From JANOQP01 sp044227705 (lineage in GTDB: Bacteria; Bacteroidota; Bacteroidia; Chitinophagales; Saprospiraceae), in NCBI GenBank assembly GCA_044227705.1, contig JBGAWE010000163.1:1-10481 (forward strand): DNA of 10,481 bases, in the 5' to 3' direction. Shown one piece after another: positions 1 to 10,481 of the stretch (the first letter of the stretch is position 1; each line of letters starts with the position of its first letter). The position numbers were made by a program, and so were the translations under genes. The notes under the pieces are model-generated. The model was given only the letters and a program-made list of their open reading frames with translations. It was not told the origin of the DNA and made no database searches.

Positions 1-282
1 CGGAGGCGGGAGACCCCGCGGGCGAAAAGTTGGATTGGAAAAAAAAAAAACGACGGCTGTTGCCCGGTAAAGCGCGACCGTCCATTGCGAAAATGTGGCC
101 CAAAGACGGACGAACAGCTGGGGCGGCGCCTTTTGTGTGACAAGCGGTGGGCGGGCGCGAGAAGTTGTAGACTCATGTTCTTCTGCGCGTAAACCATTGG
201 CCATCAATGCTTTGCACAATGGGATGGCTGACAAAATGGATTCGTCTTTGCCGCGAAACTCTTGTTTGAACGAGGCCCTGTC
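1..282. other. Left end without a supportable gene
   Basis: No gene can be supported here. All three minus-strand frames stay open to the window edge, from possible ATG codons at 204, 176 and 85, which reflects GC-rich sequence rather than coding. None gives a recognisable protein. A run of 12 A bases on the plus strand (39-50) and a small 5-bp hairpin (6-19) are the only visible structures. The start of a gene beyond the left edge cannot be excluded. Confidence 0.5.
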
Positions 283-324
283 AAAGAAAAAAGGCAAGAG
301 TCCCTTCCGGGCGTCTTGCCTTTT
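283..324 (-). terminator. Intrinsic terminator after the secreted-protein gene
   Basis: On the minus strand AAAAGGCAAGA and TCTTGCCTTTT form a perfect 11-bp stem. The 14-base loop holds a small inner CCC/GGG stem capped by GGAA. The descending stem runs into TTTTTTCTTT, a clear U tract. The structure begins 25 bases after the stop at 350 and so closes that gene. The core AAAGGCAA is shared with the terminator behind rpoC. Confidence 0.88.
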
Positions 325-349
325 GACCTTTTCCTTTTGTTTTAGGAAA

Positions 350-1966
350 TCAGTTGCTGCAGCCGTTGAGACAGACCTTACCAGGTGCGGGCGTCGTGAC
401 GATGGCGCGGACGTGCGCCCGGAAGCTCTGGCAGCCGCCAATAATCTGCGAGACGTAGTAGTCGCCGCCGTTGACAAGCGGCGTGTTCGGCGCCAGCGGC
501 GCACCGCCGGTCGGGACGTTGTACCAGACAAAGTTGGCCCCGTTGGGAGAGAGGCTGGCCACGGTCGGGCTGTCGCCCGAGCAGAAGGCCTGCAGAACGG
601 CCACATTGGGCGCGGGCGGCGACTGACCGTACTGCACCGTCAGGCTGACGGTCAAGAAGCCGCAATCGGGCACTTCAACCTGAAAATAAACCGTCTTCGG
701 CACATTCGGCGCAAAGCCGGTCGGCGTGAGGGTGTTCGTCGCTTGGTCGTAGGTCCCGGCCACCATTGTCAGGCTGGGGTCGAGGAACCAGGGGGTCGTC
801 GGGGCGAAGTCGACGGGGCTGCCCAGCGAGAGCACGTTCGGGATGTCGGAACAGGAGCCGATGACGGGCTGGGCGATGATTTCGTTGTTCACCGCCCCAG
901 GGATGGGGTTTCCGAGCGGGTACATGATGACGCCCTCGTTGGTGAAGGTGCCGGTGTTGGTGTGCGCCGAGAGGGTGTTGGACACCAGCCGCCCGTCCTG
1001 GGTGAAGGTGCCCCAGTTGACGAGCGAGGCGTATATGGTGATTAGGCCGCAGACGGTCCCATTCTCGAAGGTCCCCGCGCCATAGTTGGTGACAGCGTTC
1101 GGCCCGTTTAGCCCCGTTGATCCAATAGTGAGGTTGCCTCTGGTTTTGAAGGTGCCGCTGTTGTCCAGCCCGCGCAGGTTGAACCGGTCGATGGTGATCG
1201 TCCCGAAAAAGGTGTTGTCGAAACTGGCGGCGTTGACGATGCCGACGTCCCCGACGCCGGCCGTTGCTCCGATGGCAATGCTCGCCTTGTTGGTGAAAGT
1301 GCCGTTGAGGTTGGTGATGCCGCTCACCCCCATGCGGTCAATCGAAATGGTCGCGTTGAAATCGTTGATGAAAGTGCCACCGTTGACAATTCCCGTCCCT
1401 GGGCTGCCCACAGCAGCCCCGATAATCAGCATGCCCTTGTTGGTGAAGGTGCCGGCATTGTTGGCCAGCGCGTTCACGTTCGAGCGGTCGATGGTGAGCT
1501 TCGCCCCTGAATTGATGGTGAAATTGCCGGTGTTCAAGACCCCTGCAAAGGAGTTCGCCGAGATGTTGCCGGTGTTGATGATGCCGCTGTTCAGCACCGT
1601 CCCGTTGTTCAGCAGCCCTTGCGCCAACGAGCCGTTGATGGCCAGCGTCCCCGCCGCCGAGACGGTGAGCGTGGCCCCGGTGTTGACCGTAACCATCTTT
1701 GCCACAGCCCCGGCCGCTCCGATGGTGGGCGAGAAAGGCGTGCCGGAAGGGATGGAAACATCGTCCGCCGCAAGCGGCACAGCGCCGAGCGACCAGTTGG
1801 AGTTCGTGAACCAGTCGATGCTGGATCCTCCCGTCCAAGTGTTCGTTGCCGCAAAAAGCGAGGCGGCCATCAGGCTGAAAAAGAGGGAGAGAACAGGCCG
1901 GGCAACTGCTTTTTTGAATACCGGTCGATAAGCCAGGCCAGAAGTGGTCGGAAATTCCATGTCCAT
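350..1966 (-). CDS. Secreted beta-repeat protein with C-terminal Ig-like domain
   Basis: I cannot name this 538-residue protein; it looks like a secreted or surface protein. A signal peptide spans residues 1-39: basic RPVFKKAVAR, then hydrophobic VLSLFFSLMAASLFA, with a cut near A39. Next comes TWTGGSSIDWFTNSNW and a DDVSIPSG stretch, common at the head of Bacteroidota extracellular beta-repeat proteins. Three 50-residue repeats (about 147-296) share TIDR, GTFTNKG and GIVN motifs and suggest a beta-solenoid. A diverged fourth repeat follows. Residues 372-452 form a module with C372 and C435. Residues 461-520 resemble the CHU_C-associated Ig-like domain, with C462 and C512 likely paired and FVWYN and YYVSQ strands. 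The tail VCLNGCSN adds two cysteines. No type IX sorting domain is visible. The frame opens further to ATG 2140, but that start lies in the rpoC terminator region, so ATG 1966 (or 1960) before the signal peptide is preferred. Confidence 0.85.
   Translation of the reverse strand: MDMEFPTTSGLAYRPVFKKAVARPVLSLFFSLMAASLFAATNTWTGGSSIDWFTNSNWSLGAVPLAADDVSIPSGTPFSPTIGAAGAVAKMVTVNTGATLTVSAAGTLAINGSLAQGLLNNGTVLNSGIINTGNISANSFAGVLNTGNFTINSGAKLTIDRSNVNALANNAGTFTNKGMLIIGAAVGSPGTGIVNGGTFINDFNATISIDRMGVSGITNLNGTFTNKASIAIGATAGVGDVGIVNAASFDNTFFGTITIDRFNLRGLDNSGTFKTRGNLTIGSTGLNGPNAVTNYGAGTFENGTVCGLITIYASLVNWGTFTQDGRLVSNTLSAHTNTGTFTNEGVIMYPLGNPIPGAVNNEIIAQPVIGSCSDIPNVLSLGSPVDFAPTTPWFLDPSLTMVAGTYDQATNTLTPTGFAPNVPKTVYFQVEVPDCGFLTVSLTVQYGQSPPAPNVAVLQAFCSGDSPTVASLSPNGANFVWYNVPTGGAPLAPNTPLVNGGDYYVSQIIGGCQSFRAHVRAIVTTPAPGKVCLNGCSN
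1079..1528 (-). repeat. Three tandem 150-bp coding repeats
   Basis: Three consecutive units of 150 bp, starting near 1528, 1378 and 1228 on the minus strand, encode the 50-residue repeats of the secreted protein. The aspartate codon of the TIDR or SIDR motif starts at 1489, 1339 and 1189, an exact 150-base step. The DNA has diverged between units, so these are old protein repeats rather than a recent tandem duplication. Related short motifs flank the array on both sides. Confidence 0.8.
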
Positions 1967-2087
1967 GAGATTGATAAAACGGTGCGACGCCGACCCGAAG
2001 GGCCGGTTGAGCAACTGGATTAGATTTGATCGGGGGAACGGTTTCTGGGATAAATCTACGAAGGTTTTCACGTCCGGCTGGTCTTGG

Positions 2088-2132
2088 AAAACAAGAAAGG
2101 CAAAAGCCAGGTAGCCCCAACTTTTGCCTTTC
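2088..2132 (-). terminator. Intrinsic terminator after rpoC
   Basis: On the minus strand GAAAGGCAAAAG and CTTTTGCCTTTC form a perfect 12-bp stem around a 14-base loop, followed by TTGTTTT. The hairpin begins 26 bases after the rpoC stop. Stem, spacing and U-rich tail fit a rho-independent terminator that ends the rpoBC transcript. The stem is rich in A-U pairs, so efficiency is uncertain. Confidence 0.85.
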
Positions 2133-2158
2133 AAAATCAAACCTCGAAAAAGGGGGAC

Positions 2159-6466
<4,308 letters not shown>

Positions 6467-6535
6467 GGAATTCAGACTTTATGGTTTGGGACCGCCACAT
6501 TTCACAAAAAACGACGACGAAAACATGAATCGGCC

Positions 6536-6548
6536 AATTGGGCCAATT
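6536..6548. repeat. Short palindrome in the rpoB-rpoC gap
   Basis: AATTGG-G-CCAATT is a perfect inverted repeat with 6-base arms and a 1-base centre. It lies 20 bases past the rpoB stop within the 102-bp gap before rpoC. ATTGGCC also occurs twice in direct orientation here on the minus strand. The gap holds no strong terminator, which fits co-transcription of rpoB and rpoC. The palindrome could be a protein site or chance; no function can be assigned. Confidence 0.3.
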
Positions 6549-6568
6549 TCGATTTTCAGCCGTCAACC

Positions 6569-8056
<1,488 letters not shown>

Positions 8057-8059
<3 letters not shown>

Positions 8060-8064
8060 CTGAA
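8057..8064 (-). other. rpoB: Frame break in rpoB (apparent 7-base deletion)
   Basis: RpoB proteins read VAF-MPW-(K/N)GYNFED here. The minus strand reads GTG GCG TTC AG AAG GGG TAC, that is V A F, two spare bases, then K G Y. Inserting TGCCCTG between 8061 and 8060 restores ATG CCC TGG (MPW) and rejoins both frames exactly. Seven missing bases also account for the observed change of frame. The missing bases are inferred from family conservation; the third base of the proline codon cannot be known. An assembly or sequencing error is more likely than a real mutation because rpoB is essential. Confidence 0.9.
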
Positions 8065-10412
8065 CGCCACTTTGAGGTTCTGCCCGAGGGCCAGTTCGCC
8101 TTCCTGCGTCGCGTAGCCGTCGCACAGCGATTGGCCGCGCACGACGCGCTGCCCCTTCCGAACGATGGGTTTGAGGTTGATGCAAGTCCCCTGGTTGGTG
8201 CGCAGGAACTTGGTCAGTTTGTACGTCTTCCGGTCGCTCTCGAAGCTGACGAGTTCGTCTTCTTCGGTGCGGTCGTAGCGGATGGTGATTTCGGTCGAGT
8301 CGACGTATTCCACCACGCCGTCGCCCTCCGCGTTGATGAGCATCCGCGAGTCGCGGGCCACCTTCCCCTCGAGACCGGTGCCGACGACCGGCGAGTTCGG
8401 CCGAATCAGCGGAACCGCTTGGCGTTGCATGTTCGAACCCATGAGTGCCCGGTTGGCGTCGTCGTTCTCCAAAAAGGGAATCAAAGAGGCCGAAACACCC
8501 ACGATCTGGTTCGGCGCAACGTCCATGAACTCGACCTCCTCCGGCGAGAGAACCGGGAATTCCCCGTGCTCCCGCGCCTTGATGCGGTCGGTCAAAAACT
8601 TGCCGTCGGCCGCGATGGGCGTGTTCGCCTGCGCCACCTTTTTGTTGTCCTCAAACTCGGGCGTCATGTATTCCGGGTCGCCGGTCATGACGACCTGGCC
8701 GTTCTCGACGCGCCGGTAAGGCGTTTCGAGGAAGCCCATCTTGTTGATTTTCGCATGGACGCAGAGCGTCGAAATCAGCCCGATGTTCGGCCCCTCCGGC
8801 GTCTCAATCGTGCAAAGCCGCCCGTAGTGCGAGTAGTGGACGTCGCGCACCTCGAAGCCAGCCCGCTCCCGCGAGAGACCGCCCGGCCCGAGGGCCGAAA
8901 TCCGCCTTTTGTGCGTGATTTCAGAAAGCGGGTTGGTCTGGTCGAGGAACTGCGAGAGCTGGCTCGTCCCAAAGAACGAGTTGATGACGGAGGACAAAGT
9001 CCGCGCGTTGATGAGGTCGATGGGCGTGAAAACCTCGTTGTCGCGCACGTTCATCCGCTCGCGGATTGTCCGCGCCATCCGGGCGAGGCCCACGCCGAAC
9101 TGGGCATAGAGCTGCTCGCCCACCGTCCGAACGCGCCGGTTGGAGAGGTGGTCGATGTCGTCGATTTCGACGCGGGCGTTCATCAGCTTCACGAGGTGGG
9201 CGATGATGGCGATGATGTCCTCTTTCGTCAAGACGAGGAGGTTGTCGTCGTCCGTCGCTTTCAACTTGCGATTGATCTTATAGCGGCCCACCTCGCCGAG
9301 GTTGTACCTTTTATCAGAGAAAAAGAGCTTCTCAATGATGCCCCGCGCCGTCTCCGTGTCCGGCGGCTCGGCCCCACGAAGCTGCTTGTAGATATAGACG
9401 ACCGCCTCCGTCTCCGACGACGATGGGTCTTTTTGCAAGGTGTTGAAGATGATGGAGTAGTCGTCCTCGATGTCGGCCCGCTGCAAAATGAGCGTCTCGA
9501 TGCCCGAGGCGAGCACCTGTTCGATGTTGTCCGCGTCGAGCTTGGTGTCCCGCTCGAGGATGACCTCGTTGCGCTCGATGGAGACGACCTCGCCGGTGTC
9601 CTCGTCGACGAAGTCCTCCGTCCAGCGCTTCATGACGCGGGCGGCGAGCTTGCGGCCGACGCAATTCTTCAAGCCGTCGGCCGAGTTCGGCACTTCCTCG
9701 GCAAGGTTGAACAGGTCGAGGATGGCCTTGTCGGAATCAAAGCCGATGGCCCGCAAGAGGGTCGTGACGGGGAACTTCTTTTTCCGGTCGATGTAGGCGT
9801 ACATGACCGTCGATATGTCGGTGGCGAACTCCATCCACGCTCCCTTGAACGGGATGACGCGGGCCGAGTAGATTTTCGTCCCGTTCGGGTGGAAGCTCTG
9901 CCCGAAAAACACGCCCGGCGAGCGGTGCAGCTGCGAGACGATGACCCGCTCCGCGCCGTTGATGACGAAGGTCCCCTTCGGGGTCATGTACGGGATGTTG
10001 CCGAGGAAAACGTCCTGGACGACCGTCTCGAAATCGATGTGCTCCGGGTCGTTGCACGACAGCCGCAGCTTCGCTTTCAGCGGAACCGAATACGTCAAGC
10101 CGCGCTGCTGGCATTCCTCGATCGTGTAGCGGGGCGGATCCACGAAATAGTCGAGGAATTCCAGCGTGAAGATGTTCCGAGCGTCGGAGATGGGGAAGTT
10201 CTCCTGGAACACGCGGAAGAGGCCCTCCGAGTTGCGGTTCTCGGGGGTCGTCTCGAGTTGGAAGAACTCCATGAACGACTGCAACTGGATTTCCAGCAGG
10301 TCGGGGTGGAGTTCCGAGAGCTTGATTTTACCAAAATTGACCCGTTTGAGTTCGGGTTTGAGAATTACTTCGTTGGAAGTCATTGGCATGATGCGATTGG
10401 AAGGTTCTGTGT

Positions 10413-10432
10413 CCCGAGGCTATGGCTTCGGG
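10413..10432 (-). promoter_or_regulatory. Second leader hairpin upstream of rpoB
   Basis: On the minus strand CCCGAAGC and GCCTCGGG can pair as an 8-bp stem with one A-C mismatch around the loop CATA. It lies 14 bases downstream of the GNRA-capped hairpin and 23 bases before the rpoB start. It also carries the in-frame TAG (10422-10420) that bars any longer rpoB reading frame. It is weaker than its neighbour and no U tract follows. The pair may act together as an attenuator or processing region, but a chance structure is possible. Confidence 0.35.
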
Positions 10433-10446
10433 TGTTTGGCCTGGCC

Positions 10447-10470
10447 GTTGTTGGCGTCCCCGCCAACAAC
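10447..10470 (-). promoter_or_regulatory. GNRA-capped hairpin in the rpoB leader
   Basis: On the minus strand the arms GTTGTTGGCG and CGCCAACAAC form a perfect 10-bp stem closed by the tetraloop GGGA, which fits the GNRA class. The hairpin ends 57 bases before the rpoB start codon. No U tract follows it, so it is not a plain intrinsic terminator. In many bacteria the rplL-rpoB gap holds an attenuator or RNA processing site, and such a role is inferred here. The structure is seen directly in the sequence; the function is not. Confidence 0.6.
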
Positions 10471-10481
10471 CTCGTTCTCTC

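Noticed and set aside
1..204. A minus-strand partial gene from ATG 204 open to the left edge
   Set aside because: All three minus-strand frames are open there and none gives a recognisable protein, so openness carries no weight.
1086..1931. A plus-strand open frame of 281 codons opposite the secreted-protein gene
   Set aside because: The minus-strand product has a signal peptide, phased repeats and an Ig-like domain, followed by a terminator. The plus-strand product only mirrors those repeats.
2021..2028. TAGATTTG on the plus strand, a match to the Bacteroidota -7 box TAnnTTTG
   Set aside because: The nearest upstream TTG is only 11 bases away rather than about 20, and no plus-strand gene follows.
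2051..2058. TAGATTTA on the minus strand as a promoter for the secreted-protein gene
   Set aside because: It misses the final G of the -7 box, and no TTG occurs at the expected distance upstream.
1967..2140. A 58-residue N-terminal extension of the secreted protein from ATG 2140
   Set aside because: It starts within the rpoC terminator region and would bury the signal peptide in the middle of the chain.
8900..8970. Possible rifampicin-resistance change in rpoB
   Set aside because: The cluster I region reads as wild type at the positions matching E. coli D516, H526 and S531.

Overview
The window comes from a GC-rich bacterial chromosome, most likely a member of the Bacteroidota. Three things point there. 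The RpoC N-terminus and the wording of its conserved blocks are of the Bacteroidota type. The secreted protein combines a WTG...W..NW entry motif, low-complexity beta repeats and a CHU_C-associated type Ig-like domain. The starts also lack Shine-Dalgarno sequences. High GC together with this kind of secreted protein would fit the Saprospiria, but that is only a guess.

All supported genes lie on the minus strand. From right to left: a short leader with two hairpins (10390-10481); rpoB (10389-6569), broken into two frames by an apparent 7-base loss at 8060/8061; a 102-bp gap; an intact rpoC (6466-2159); a strong intrinsic terminator (2088-2132); a secreted repeat and Ig-like protein (1966-350); a second intrinsic terminator (283-324); and a left end (1-282) with no gene I can support.

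rpoB and rpoC encode the two catalytic subunits of RNA polymerase and form the end of the usual ribosomal protein/RNA polymerase operon; rplL would be expected just beyond the right edge. The terminator directly behind rpoC closes that operon, so the secreted protein is a separate unit with no functional link to transcription that I can see.

I did not find a new multi-gene system. The points most worth a second look are the rpoB frame break, which looks like an assembly or sequencing error in an essential gene, the GNRA-capped hairpin in the rpoB leader, and the secreted protein, which has three repeats of 50 residues and no recognisable type IX sorting domain.
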